A DNA stretch of 64,000 nucleotides. Origin: Pomphorhynchus laevis (Eukaryota > Acanthocephala > Palaeacanthocephala > Echinorhynchida > Pomphorhynchidae). The translations under genes were made by a program, and so were the position numbers. Every line of letters starts with the position of its first letter. Position 1 is the first letter of the stretch. The DNA is taken from the NCBI GenBank assembly GCA_012934845.2, contig WNNJ02000395.1:177997-241996 (forward strand), in the 5' to 3' direction. Below are positions 34,279-44,989 of this stretch, one piece after another. The notes beneath the pieces were generated by a model. The model searched no databases, was not told the origin of the DNA, and saw nothing but the letters and a program-made list of their open reading frames with translations.

Positions 34279-35523
34279 GGTGGATGCTAGTTTGGTGTTG
34301 CCTTTGATATTTGGTGTTGCCTTTGATATTTGGTGTTGCCTTTGATATTTGGTGTTGCCTTTGATATTTGGTGTTGCCTTTGAAAAAATTGGTAAGAAAT
34401 TGGAAAAAAAATGGTAAGAAAATCAGAAGAAAAAATCTCGAATGAAAATACACACTATTCAGTCTCTGATATTTTGAATTTGGATATTACAGAGCGTTTT
34501 CTTGATAGACAGTTTGTGAAAAAAGAAACACAAAACGTCTTTCTTTCTCGTATGAAACTAATAAGAAATTGGTCAAGATGCGAAAAATGTGATAACGAGG
34601 AACATATGAGATACGTTAAACGTAAACAAAGCATAGACGCTTTTGCTTGGACATGCAAAAAATCCTGTAGAAAATCACGTGGACTCAGACACGACAGTTT
34701 TTTTGAAGATTGTCGTTTAGATATGCCATTGATATTTAAAATAATTTACAAATATATCAATAGGTGTTCATATTTAAAAATTGCTCATGATCTGGAGCTT
34801 AATAGAAATACTGTTGCAGCTTATACTGATAGATTGAGAGATATAATATGTGATTTTGTTGTTGATAGAAATCAAAAGATAGGAGGCATCGATGAAAACG
34901 GAGAGCCTAAAATAGTAGAAATTGATGAAAGTCTTTTTTTCAAACGAAAATATAACCGAGGTCGTGTCGTGGATGGTCAATGGTATGTAGGTGGTGTTGA
35001 AAGATGCACAAAAAAAGCTTTCATAGTCCCTGTATATGATAGAGGTGCTCAAACAATGGCACAAGTAATTTACGAGAATGTTTTACCGGGAACTATTGTC
35101 ATGACTGATGAATGGAAAGCCTATGGGACAGCTTTTAGAAATATGCCTCAATATCAACATTTTTCCGTTAACCATTCTTTAAACTTTGTTAATCATCTTG
35201 ACCCTAGCATACATACACAAACCGTTGAAGGGTTCTGGTCACTTGCTAAGAAATACCTAAGAGAAAAAATGGTATTTCGCAGGATCAACACGAGGACTTT
35301 CTCATTCAGTTTATATGGGAACACACGATTCCATCAGACAAGCGATTCAACAATCTTTTAGCTCTATTAAGAATAAAGGATTAATATTTCTTTACAATTT
35401 TCTTTTGTTTAAATTTTTTCAAAGGCAACACCAAATATCAAAGGCAACACCAAATATCAAAGGCAACACCAAATATCAAAGGCAACACCAAATATCAAAG
35501 GCAACACCAAACTAGCATCCACC
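34279..35523 (+). mobile_element. Merlin-type DNA transposon, nearly whole
   Basis: A 1,245-bp element bounded by identical 8-bp target duplications GTTATGAA (34271-34278 and 35524-35531). Terminal inverted repeats of 112 bp (34279-34390 and 35412-35523) start GGTGGATGCTAGTTTGGTGT and then carry five iterations of GGTGTTGCC spaced 19 bp (unit TTTGATATTTGGTGTTGCC). Both ends look identical, pointing to a recent insertion. Merlin elements (IS1016/ISXO2-related) are known for 8-9 bp target duplications and a single DDE transposase, both seen here. It sits inside the 3' tail of a Penelope-like element. Confidence 0.9.
34411..35361 (+). CDS. Merlin/ISXO2-like DDE transposase
   Basis: Catalyses cut-and-paste movement of the surrounding element. 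A zinc-ribbon (CEKC 57-60, C82, C86) is followed by a helix-turn-helix-like segment (121-140, KIAHDLELNRNTVAAYTDRL). The catalytic triad is D172 in VEIDESLF, D233 in IVMTDEWKAY and E273 in HTQTVEGFW; VNH and HT-x3-E-x-W are typical of the IS1016/ISXO2 family. After residue 286 the frame departs from the family at an A-run (35264-35269): the expected C-terminal sequence (QDQHEDFLIQFIWEH) continues in another frame to a stop at about 35384. So the copy carries one frameshift, either genuine or a sequencing error in the homopolymer. The first 130 bp of the element are non-coding repeats. Confidence 0.85.
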   Translation: MVRKSEEKISNENTHYSVSDILNLDITERFLDRQFVKKETQNVFLSRMKLIRNWSRCEKCDNEEHMRYVKRKQSIDAFAWTCKKSCRKSRGLRHDSFFEDCRLDMPLIFKIIYKYINRCSYLKIAHDLELNRNTVAAYTDRLRDIICDFVVDRNQKIGGIDENGEPKIVEIDESLFFKRKYNRGRVVDGQWYVGGVERCTKKAFIVPVYDRGAQTMAQVIYENVLPGTIVMTDEWKAYGTAFRNMPQYQHFSVNHSLNFVNHLDPSIHTQTVEGFWSLAKKYLREKMVFRRINTRTFSFSLYGNTRFHQTSDSTIF

Positions 35524-35531
35524 GTTATGAA

Positions 35532-36205
35532 TAACATGCGATGAATCAGGATAACGATTAAAGGCATCAGTAGGAACTGCTATGTTATCAGTTTTCGGCA
35601 CCTACTCCTCGAGCAAGCATAAAGGCTGGGCCAAACACATTCAAATGACTTATTTCTACGCCATTATTAGTAAATAATGACGTAGTCAATAACAATAACT
35701 ACGTAGTAAAATATTATTTCTAGTAAATCTTCAAGTAAGTCCATTAAACTTGAAAATTAGAATAAAAATATAATTTTTAAATATTTAATTACTTTAAAGT
35801 ATATTATTTTTTATACTTCTTTAAAAATATATTAAAATATAATATTTTAATATTTTAATATAAAATTATATCCATAAAAATTTTCGGCTAAGCATTTTAA
35901 ATTTATTTTTAATATTATTGTGTTGATTTATATATTTTACTATTTTCTGTTTGATGACATTTTGATACTAACCTAGTTTAAAATATGTATCGATTAAATT
36001 ATATAAATATGCATCTATTAAATTATATATCATTGACTAATAAATAACAATGTATCAAAATAAGAATTAGAGGTCATCAGGAGGAACTGCTATGCTATCA
36101 GGTTTCGGCCCCTAACTCCTCTACCCAACATAGCAGCAAGGCCAAATACATGCTAATGATGTATTTCCTCTGATAAAACTATCTAGTATCTTATTCTAAT
36201 ACAAA
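35532..36205 (-). mobile_element. Penelope-like element 3' ends (minus strand)
   Basis: Two minus-strand tails: one interrupted by the Merlin element (AGGAACTGCTATGTTATCAG, TCGGCACCTACTCC at 35570-35615), and another at 36060-36205 with TCATCAGGAGGAACTGCTAT and TTTCGGCCCCTAACTCC, continuing beyond the LINE at 37442. Blocks and order match the plus-strand tail at 28.5 kb. Broken remnants. Confidence 0.65.
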
Positions 36206-37433
36206 AAAATATTTATTTTAACGTGGCAAATGCGTGCCAGCGCACGCTTACATGACCACAACAAAACAAGACTGTGAATCAGGTGTCGAGAAGGTGTGAA
36301 CGGAGGAGGTGTTTGAATGTGATAAAGGAGGGGGCGCGGCGGACGTCGAGAGGGAGTTGATTCCAGGCGAGTGAGGCGGCGACGAGGAAGGATCGAAGAC
36401 CGTAGTTGTTGGAGTAATTAGGAACGTGGAGTAAGAGGGTATGACAGGAACGAAGCGATAGCGAGGTGGGGCGAGTATCGTCTAAGAAAGGAAGGTTGAT
36501 GAACGATGGGGAGCCGACAGCGATGAGACGAAAGGTAACGAGAAGAAGGCGGAGTTTGATGCGGATGTGGATGGTGGGCCAGGAGAGTTGGGCAAAATAT
36601 GTGGATGTGTGGTCGAAGCGACGCAGACGAAAGAGCACTCGAACGGCAGTGTTGATTATTAGTTGTAGGGGTAGGATGATGGATTTTGGAGAATTGGCGA
36701 AAAGACTAACTCAGTAATCGATTTTAGGGAAAAGAAGCGATGAAAGAAGAGACATACAAGAACGGAAGTCGATAACGGGGTGGATACTGCGGATGTCACG
36801 GAGAATTAAGTTAGATGAGCGGACCTTTTCACGGACGAAGGGTTTAAGGGAAAGGTGATCATCGAAATGGAAGCCCAAGAAAGTGAGATTGTGGACTATG
36901 GGGATGATCGATGAGGCAAAATATACAGTGGGAGGAGATATGTTTTGTTTACGGGGGAGGATCCACATTATTTTGGACTTTTCGGGGTTTAGAACGAGAT
37001 GGAGATTGGAGAGACGTTTGTAGATAGAAGAAAGACAGTTGGAGGCAGAAATGCCGATATCGTGTATGCGATGTGCGGGTGCATGAGCATAGATTAGAAT
37101 GTCATCGGCGTATTGCATGACGTTAAAGGAGTAAGGTTTGATAAACGGAGAGAGATCGCTAAGCAGAAGAGAGAAAATCATGGGACCTAGGACTGAACCT
37201 TGTGGGACCCCGCAAAAAAATAGGGATGGGAGGGGAGGATGATGAATTAGAACAGACGCGAAAGGAACGGTCGGATAGATATGAGGCGAACCATGCTACG
37301 GAGGAGGAAGAAAATCCGTAATCATAACGAAGGCGAGAAAGGAGGACGGAGCGGTCGACAATGTCGAATGCGGAGGAGAGGTCGAGGGAGATGAGAACAC
37401 TATATAGAGCCTTGTCTCGAGAAATGAGTTTAA
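36206..37433 (-). mobile_element. 5'-truncated CR1/L2-like LINE with target duplication
   Basis: The minus strand codes for part of a reverse transcriptase: SLDLSSAFDIVD near 37400, MQYADDILIYAHAPAHRIHD near 37060-37120, LNPEKSKIMWILP near 36950-36990, and the C-terminal part to the frame ending RSHLLDT near 36280. A 3' UTR ending GTGGCACGTTAAAATA-like sequence lies to the left. The flanks show the direct repeat AATACAAA (36198-36205 and 37434-37441), which splits a Penelope-like tail, so it inserted after that element. Frames at 37159-37181 shift. It is closely similar to 41820-42592, so both are fairly young. Confidence 0.85.
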
Positions 37434-37441
37434 AATACAAA

Positions 37442-37720
37442 GTATATTATTTATTATCCATCCATAAAAATTTGCCACTTAAGAGTTTAAATTTATTCTT
37501 AATATTATTGTGTTGATTTATATATTTTACTATTTTTTGCTTGATGTTATTTTTATAGTAACCTAGTTTAAAATATGTATCTATTAAATTATTTAAATGA
37601 TATTGAAGAAAGCCAATATCATTACATATTGTTGCAATCTTAAAATTTCATTATTTAATGTATTATATTTAATATTATATAGTAGGCATGAATGCATACC
37701 ATGTAATATACCTCGACCTA
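37442..37720 (-). mobile_element. Penelope-like element, continuation beyond the LINE insertion
   Basis: The minus strand carries LWMDNK (TTATCCATCCATAAAAATTT on plus), AACACAATAATATTAAGAAT and TTTAAACTAGGTTACTAT, exactly the coding 3' part seen at 28.2-28.4 kb. It joins the tail at 36060-36205 across the inserted LINE. Broken remnant. Confidence 0.65.
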
Positions 37721-37959
37721 ACATAGCAGCGTTGCCAATTACATGCTAATGATGTATTTAACTTAAAAGAATTTACAAAAATAATAAAAATATATTTATA
37801 ACGTAATAAATTGCACCTATAATTTATATAACATAACCTATTAGTTTTTTATTAAATAGTATTCAAAGATACTTGTTTAAAAAAATATTTTATACAAATT
37901 TCTTTGAGAAATTTGTATACCTTTTAAAATACTTTATACAAATTCCTTAAGAGGAATAT

Positions 37960-38250
37960 GTATACCTCAGTATGAGTCCAGATAATGAAGAGTGAACCCG
38001 CTTCATCATCGGGTTCCCCTACTTCTTTCGACAAAGCGACCATGTGGCTTTGACGTGTGCAAACATAGATGCCAATAGAAAGTGCATGCTCGAGGTTTGA
38101 ACCCAGTACATAGAATTTGCAGTGCACACTCTTCCAACAAATAATATAACATGTATTAAAAGAATATCTTATGGCATCTATGATAATGAAAATCATGTGA
38201 ATTTTTTTTGTAAGTGTGACACTGTCCAGTGCCACACACTTACAAAAACT
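37960..38250 (-). mobile_element. Candidate tRNA-derived SINE
   Basis: On the minus strand a perfect pol III B-box GGTTCAAACC (plus 38093-38102) is preceded by about 30 nt, then an A-box-like TGGAAGAGTG (plus about 38125-38134). The roughly 150-nt body that follows contains a hairpin GAACCCGATGATGAAGCGGGTTC (described here by its arms GAACCCG/CGGGTTC near 37996-38018). The 115-codon frame across it looks incidental. No second copy was found in the window, so the call is tentative. A separate hairpin TTGTAAGTGTG/CACACTTACAA lies at 38208-38246. Confidence 0.35.
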
Positions 38251-38389
38251 AGTACAGTGTATTTTAATCAAAAGATAACCTTTGTATTTACAAATATATA
38301 ATATGTAAAGTTACATAATTTTTAAAGTAGTTTATAGCTAGACTTGATAATATGATGTATAACCAAATATTTTAATGAACAGATTAATA

Positions 38390-40150
38390 TCTTGTTCATA
38401 TCATGTATTAAAATACATAAATTTTATAAAATAAAATTAATACATAAATTTTTATAATTTAATTTTTATGAACTGATCAATAGATAATATATTACTTATC
38501 AGAATAAAAATGTGTGGTCAATATACAGTCCAAATACATGCTAATTATGCATTTCCTTTAATGCAATTAAATTATCTGGTGTATCTTATTCTAACACCGA
38601 GTATATTACTCGGTGTTAGAATATTATTATCAATTTATAACTAATTTCAACTTCAGAGTTGAAATTTATTTGTAATAATCAGATCAGCTTACTGAGTCTA
38701 CGTATTTGATATCATTTATAAATTAAAAAATAATGCTAAATAAAATTTAAATAATTAAATAATTTAATAATTTTAAATAATAAATAATTATAAATGATTT
38801 TATAAAATTAATATTCATATCAAGTTAAAATTGAAATTTGAAATAAAAGCCAATTTTTATGAATTGACTAATAAATAACAAACATTTTCAACTGACTTAA
38901 CAGTTCAAATTAGATAACGGAGTTTACGTATATTAAATTATTTAAAAGCATTGTTATTATTTATTTAGCATTGCTTTTAAAAGCAATGCTAAATAAATTT
39001 TAAATAAGTACATAATAAATAATTATTAAATAAGATTTCATATAACTTATATCAAGTTAAAATAAAAAATTAAAATTTTAAATAAATGTCAATTTTTATA
39101 AATTGACTAATAAATAATAGACGATGTATCAGAATAAGGATTAGTGGTCATCAGGAAAAATTGCTGTTATACGGTTTCAGCGCCTATTAATCGATCAAAC
39201 AAAGCAGTGGGGACAAATACGCGCTGCTATTTTTGAAAAACCATGTATTTACAGCAAGATCTTTCAGCTTATTATTCCTTAAAAGTTGTTTTAATATTTC
39301 TAATTGTTCATTTATACACATCATTTTATATGATATATAAATAAAAATATAGATGAATAATAAATAATTATATATGATTGATATAATTATTATATTATAT
39401 TATATTTATATGATTTTTGCCTTTGCCTTTATATAATATTTTATATAACTTATAGATCACATGGTAAGCTGATTAATTGTGAAAGCTTAAATACATCGAA
39501 GATAAACATTTGGAAAACTTATATATTAGGTAAAATTAAGAAAATGTTTATGGATGGATAATAAATAATATACTTTGTATTATAAAACGGTACTAGATAA
39601 TCAATTTTATCAGAGGAAATTTGTTATTAGCACGTTTTCCGCCCCGCTGCTATGTCGGGTCGAGGAATCGTGACAGTAACCTGATAGCATAGCAGTTCTT
39701 ACTGAATGTTAATGAATTTTAATTCATAAAAATTGACTTTTATTTTAAATTTCAATTTGTTTGTTTCAACTGGATATAAATTATATAAAATCTTATAAAT
39801 CAATTATTTATAATTATTCATGATTTAATTATTAAATTTTGATTTATCATTCTTTTTTATAATTATATAACTATATTTAATATGTAGACTATATTAGCTG
39901 ATTTGATTTCCTATTTCTTTAAGCGCCATGAATTCTTGGCTTGTGTTTAACCGGAGTAATTGAAAAAAAGTAAATGGTTTTATAGAATTAATATTAAAAT
40001 CAATTTAAGATTTTATATAATTTATATCAAGTTAAAATAAAAAATTGAAATTTAAAATAAAAGTCAATTTTTATAAATTGACTAATAAATAATAGACGAT
40101 GTATCAGACTAATGCATCAGGAAATACTGATATGTTATCAGGTAAAAATA
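38390..40150. mobile_element. Penelope-like element remains, several broken 3' copies
   Basis: Minus-strand tail pieces lie near 38440-38640 and 39020-39290 (TCATCAGGAAAAATTGCTG and TTTCAGCGCC); a plus-strand copy at 39540-39880 has TTTATGGATGGATAATAAAT, GCCCCGCTGCTATGTCGGGT and AACCTGATAGCATAGCAG. Another tail piece is at 40020-40145. Direct repetition of TTAAAATAAAAAATT-type blocks at 39058 and 40035 shows overlapping copies. No intact coding sequence. Confidence 0.5.
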
Positions 40151-40335
40151 CATTTAAAAATACACTTTACGATAATATTTAACAATTAAAATAACTTTGT
40201 CGTTTATAATTCACTTAATTATTTGAAATATCTTTTGTAAAATTAAACAAAGAAAAAAGTTTAAGTAAAATAAAATTTATTCATGATTTAATAATAAATA
40301 ATACATATGTATTTACCATTTGTTATTTGTTAAAG

Positions 40336-41746
40336 GAATGTAAGGGCAACGAACAATTATGGTTAGATCCAAATATCTATAATTACGACTCCGGCATATT
40401 CAGTAAATTAGAGGTGTAAGTTGAACGAAATGTTAAACTTTATTATGTTTATACATAAATGATTTGGCCTAATATTAAATGGTGATATACATCTTTACAA
40501 TAGAGATTATATTCTACTACGTATTTTATAATTATATTAATTATATAATATATAATGTTTATTATTAATTAGTAAATGCTTTATAATTATATTTAAAATC
40601 ATTGAATCGGAATGAGACATGCTGGGTTGAAATATTTTTGAATTGTTTTGGGGCCAAACCCAGCCAAAAAACGTTGAAAACGTTTAAGATTTTGTTATCA
40701 ATATTTCTTTCGCCAATTGTGGATATCGTCAGGATAAATTGTAATTTGCTAGAACACTTATAAATTTTGATAACAAAATCTTAAACGTTTTTAACGTTTT
40801 TTTGCTGGGTTTGGCCTTAAAACCATTCACAATTATATTTAATTAAAGAATAATACAGCTGATTCAAATGTTTAATAAATTACATAAATTTTAATTATGT
40901 GTTCGGTTATAAACAAATCTGAAATACTAAACATTTGAGTGATTTTCAAATTCAGTTATTGTAATTTACGGTAGGTTATTAGTTGCATGGGGAAAATAAT
41001 CATTTCTTGGTAAACACGCATTCATTCAGCAATCATTTAGCTTTCCTTGTAAGTAATTATGCTAAATAAATAAGTAAAAAACACCAAGACTAAAATTGAC
41101 CATACATTCTGGAACTATTTGCTTGCGCTGATGCAGTAAGCAGCTCAAAAGTTTAATATTGACTGACAATAGGTATCGATGAAATACCGGTAAAAGTATT
41201 GAACCGGTCGTCATAAATAAATTTATCTTTGAACTGTATTATATAGTTCAACAATGTATAACAATTTTATTACAAAATGTGTTGATAACAGTGCTATCTG
41301 ATCGCCTCGACTCACCTTTCAAAAATGAATCCATACTTTACTTTTAAGTTCAAACTGGTTTTATGCAAACCAGCACACAATGCTAATAGTAATTTCAATG
41401 TAAGCAGTCGACTTTGCAAATTCAGTTACTTTAACTGTATTGAACGCAAAAATACTGTAGTGTATATTAAAATTGTAAAATAATGAATTGAAAAGCAAAC
41501 ATAAGATTCGACGATTTTTCTAGATATCAACAACAAAAAGCAATAATTTCAATAAATATATAATTCATTTATTTAATATAAAAACATTTACTAAAGTTAT
41601 TAAACTTTAATATTACTATTCACAGGTTCGGGTATTTGGAAGTTGGAGCATATGATGCCCTTAAAACATTACTCTCGAGAATCGAGGCTGAACTGATTGT
41701 CATTCAATCTTGCATTGCATTTGAAAATAGCGGCGAAATGATTAAG
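40336..41746 (+). CDS. Unrecognised host gene, two internal exons
   Basis: Exon 40336-40415 codes for ECKGNEQLWLDPNIYNYDSG then IFSKLE, bounded by TTAAAG on the left and the strong donor GT|GTAAGT. Exon 41626-41746 follows a TTATTCACAG acceptor and codes for FGYLEVGAYDALKTLLSRIE, then AELIVIQSCIAFENSGEMIK, with donor AAG|GTATCC. The phases agree (2 then completing G), giving a continuous 66-codon segment. The residue composition is that of a normal cytosolic protein with a predicted helical stretch. The intron is 1.2 kb and contains a MITE. Further exons must lie outside these points; I could not place them. I do not recognise the family. Confidence 0.55.
40656..40824. mobile_element. MITE with ~50-bp terminal inverted repeats
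   Basis: Left arm GGCCAAACCCAGC ... AACGTTTAAGATTTTGTTATCA and right arm TGATAACAAAATCTTAAACG ... GCTGGGTTTGGCC are almost perfectly inverted, with a ~55-bp core between. It is too short to code for anything and lies in the intron of the gene at 40336-41746. Target duplication was not clear, so the superfamily is not assigned. Confidence 0.8.
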
Positions 41747-41819
41747 GTATCCTAAATATCTATTATAAAATATGTCGCGAGTTTATAAAGTATTAGCTGC
41801 ATTTGAGTAAAAAAAAAGA

Positions 41820-42592
41820 TTTATTTTAACGTGGCAAATGCGTGCCAGCGCACGCTTACATGACCACAACAAAAACAAAATTGTGAATCAGGCGTCGAGA
41901 AGGTGTGAACGGAGGAGGTGTTTGAATGTGATAAAAGAGGGAGCGCGGCGGACGTCGAGAGGGAGTTGATTCCAGGCGAGTGAGGCGGCGACGAGAAAGG
42001 ATCGGAGACCGTAGTTGTTGGAGTAATTAGGAACGTAGAGTAAGAGGGTATGACAGGAACGAAGCGATAGCGAGGTGGGGCGAGTATCGTCTAAGAAAGG
42101 AAGGTTGATGAACGATGGGGAGCCGACAGCGATGAGACGAAAAGTAATGAGAAGAAGGCGGAGTTTGATGCGGATGTGGATGGTGGGCCAGGAGAGTTGG
42201 GCAAAATATGTGGATGTGTGGTCGAAGCGACGGAGGCGAAAGAGCACTCGAACGGCGGTGTTGATTATTCGTTGTAGGGGTAGGATAATGGATTTTGGAG
42301 AATTGGCGAAAAGGCTAAGGCAGTAATCGATTTTAGGGAAAAGAAGCGATGAAAGAAGAGACATACAAGAACGGAAGTCGATAAGGGGGCGGATACGGCG
42401 GATGTCACGAAGAATTAAGTTAGACGAGCGGACCTTGTCACGGACGAAGGGTTTAAGGGAAAGGTGATCATCGAAATGGAAGCCTAAGAAAGTGAGATTG
42501 TGGACTACAGGGATGATCGATGAGGCAAAAGATACAATGGGAGGAGATATGCTTGGTTTACGGGGAAGGATCCACATTATTTTGGACTAATT
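41820..42592 (-). mobile_element. 5'-truncated CR1/L2-like LINE
   Basis: A single open minus frame (41888-42577, 229 codons) covers the thumb and C-terminal domain of the reverse transcriptase, from MWILPRKPSISPPIV to RSHLLDA, collinear and almost identical to 36279-36980. The 3' UTR (TTTATTTTAACGTGGCAAATGCG on plus, split here as TTTATTTTAACGTGG and CAAATGCG) is the same. The catalytic palm is missing through 5' truncation. It lies about 75 bp downstream of the host exon ending at 41746. Confidence 0.85.
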
Positions 42593-43261
42593 ATTTTGGA
42601 GTAGTATTTAATTCTTAAAACTAAGATATATAGGATTACATCCTATGCATAAGATATAAGATTTTTAAATATTTAAACTAATGTGTATAGATGCATTCGA
42701 TGTTGTAACTTTTTGATTGTGGCGTGCTTTCGAATTTCGTGGCATTTCAAGTGATTTATTAAAGAAGTTCTTTTAAAAAAGCTATTGAAATAATTAGAAA
42801 TTTGTGAAATAAACAAATAATTTTGTTTGATAAATTTGTATAAATTAATAAATTAATTAATATAAACAAACAATACGCCAAAAAGAACACTCCTAAATTT
42901 GACAAAGAATAATAATACGTTCTACAGCCATATTTAAGTCACCCATAGATGCAACAATCGCTCTAAGATTTGTATCACGGTTATGGAATCCCACTATCTG
43001 CATTTGTACAAGTTCCGATGCATAAGTTGTTCTTGAGTTTGGTTTGGTTGTTGATTTGTCGGCTGATGTTGCTGGGGATGAAGACGATCTAATGGTTGAA
43101 ACAACGAAGCAGTATAATCTTGATTTGAACGCTCCGACATGCTAAATTTACTCGTAGTGTAATTTGAAAAAATTATAAAAGAGATATCTCTTATGCTGAT
43201 AGTATACTATGCCAACCGAACATATTTACCGGCATGCAAAAGTAATATTATCAAAAGTAAT
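42593..43261. other. AT-rich spacer
   Basis: A less AT-biased patch at 42950-43140 (around GTTTGGTTGTTGATTTGTCG) could be a decayed coding remnant, but no frame is convincing. Confidence 0.4.
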
Positions 43262-43472
43262 TTAAAAGAATTATTAAAGCTGCATTAAAGAAAAGTGGAA
43301 AATTTTATTTGATATGTCGCTAACCTCTGTTAGCATCTTCAGAAACTTACTTCAGTAAGTAATTTTTTTCATACAGAGGTTAACAAAATATCAACAAAAA
43401 TTTTTCGCCTTTTTTGATCCAGCTCTAATAATTCTTTATCAATAATGGATCATTATCAACTATTTAAAAAAG
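43262..43472. repeat. Foldback element, hammerhead family 3
   Basis: Left arm TTGATATGTCGCTAACCTCT, GTTAGCATCTTCAG; right arm ACAGAGGTTAACAAAATATC and TTTGATCCAGCTCTAATAAT then ATCAATAATGGATCATTATC. Same plan as the copies at 23738 and 59130, about 20 kb away from the satellite. Confidence 0.65.
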
Positions 43473-43609
43473 AAGTAATTTTATTTTTTCTCGATGGACA
43501 CACTATAATACAAAAATTGTAATCTAAATACAGAGTTTTGTAATATAAACTGCAATAACTTTTTATATTTACATAGACTCCACTGCGTCATAAATAGTCA
43601 GCCAGAAAA

Positions 43610-44035
43610 AAATCCAAATAGTCAGCCGCAAAATAGTCACTCGCTAAATGATCACTAGCTAATATTTTTTATAAAGACACCCGCTAAATAGAATCCGCTC
43701 AATGGTAACTCACTGAATGGTAGGCGCTTAATAGTGACACGCTAAATAGTGACTCCTTAAATAGTCATTCGCTTAAATAGTCAGCAACTAACTGGTCAGC
43801 CGCTAAATAGTATCCCGCTAGATAGTCACACGCTAAATAGTCAGCCGTTAAATGGTATAAACTCAATGGTAACTCACTGAATAGTAGGCCGCTAAATAGT
43901 GACTCGCTAAATAGTGACTCGCTAAATAGTGACTCGCTAAATAGTGACTCGCTAAATAGTGACTCGCTAAATAGTCACTCGCTAAATAGTCACTCGCTAA
44001 ATAGTCACTCGCTAAATAGTCACTCGCTAAATAAC
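43610..44035. repeat. 15-bp minisatellite (CTAAATAGTSACTCG)
   Basis: An increasingly regular array: degenerate units at the left (GCTAAATGATCACTA, GCTTAATAGTGACAC) and perfect CTAAATAGTGACTCG or CTAAATAGTCACTCG units at 43885-44035. The period keeps a minus-strand YLASD repeat frame open, which I regard as incidental. The unit layout (TAAAT + RGTSAC) recalls the 15-bp array at 7.1-7.4 kb. Confidence 0.85.
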
Positions 44036-44114
44036 ACAACATATTGTGTTTCAACATATTGTGTCACAACATATTTGTGTTTCTTTGCAAGAAACACAAA
44101 TAATATAAAAAAAT

Positions 44115-44195
44115 TCTTGTCAACCACTGGTCCGGGTGTTGGATCGTGGAGGCAGTGCACGAACAAAACTATTTGAGACGTCGCGAAAATGTTAT
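44115..44195 (-). mobile_element. RTE-like LINE, extreme 3' end
   Basis: TTGTCAACCACTGGTCCGGG, TGTTGGATCGTGGAGG and GCACGAACAAAACTA are the reverse complement of the last ~80 bp of the LINE at 52.6 kb. Confidence 0.7.
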
Positions 44196-44448
44196 CATTG
44201 TCTCACGACAATGTTATCAAGGAAGCCTTTAGTAGTGAAAATTGGTACAATTACAAAATGATATTTAATTTCTTTGTTGTAAGAATTTTTAACAAAATGT
44301 CCTAGTTAAACCTTTTGATAAAGCATTCATCAATTAATATTAATTTCACGATATTGCTAGTCCAGATGTTACTTGACAGGATCTGGGTTTTGTTAACTTA
44401 CAAGCCACAAAAATCTCAGTTTAATATGAAATGTAGATGATTAATTAC

Positions 44449-44595
44449 CTTAATATAAATAATTTTGAATGAAATAATTCGTAAAGTAACATTTTTTATA
44501 GTTTGCCCCTTCATTGACGAGATTGTACAACAAATTATATGGACTTCCGTCGGTATATATCGATTCAATATTTCCAATAAATTCACGAGTCCTGA
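44449..44595 (-). CDS. Candidate host terminal exon (unrecognised)
   Basis: The minus strand reads YVRTREFIGNIESIYTDGSP then YNLLYNLVNEGANYKKCYFT and NYFIQNYLY-stop, a protein-like composition in an AT-rich setting. An AG lies just upstream (AACAAAG) but the pyrimidine tract is poor. An overlapping frame ending at a possible donor exists, so the strand and frame are tentative. No family recognised. Confidence 0.25.
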
Positions 44596-44989
44596 CATAC
44601 TTTGTTCATTTTAACTACTCAACTTCGTAAGTTCTCAGAATAACACAAACAAATATCAGAAATTCATTTTTTTTGTTTTACGAGATTACGATCGGTCAAA
44701 ATAATGACTGTCTCTATAATCTATTTTTACAAACAAAGCATAGATATTTTGTTCTATTATTTAGTTAACCGCTACCTACTTCAGGCATATGATTAAAACA
44801 TCAGATCAGTTAACAGAAGCTACTTTTTTCTACACTATACATAAATTTAAAAATTTTATTATCATCAAATGAAAATGTTCTTTAATCAAATTTTTAAATT
44901 TACAAATTGTAATTTAGATTTCTAATTACAATTTTTTAAATTATTAATAATTAATTTATTAAAAAGATTTAAAAACAGTAAGCTTATCA

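Noticed and set aside
34455-35064. Minus-strand frames inside the Merlin transposase
   Set aside because: Antisense shadows of the DDE transposase.
36466-36717. Plus-strand 83-codon Arg-rich frame (also 42075-42326)
   Set aside because: Antisense shadow of the LINE reverse transcriptase in both copies.
37924-38271. 115-codon minus frame as a gene
   Set aside because: It spans a palindrome and a tRNA-like promoter region and has no recognisable domain; more likely incidental to a SINE.
43863-44057. Open frame of repeated YLASD/YLASH
   Set aside because: By-product of the second 15-bp minisatellite.
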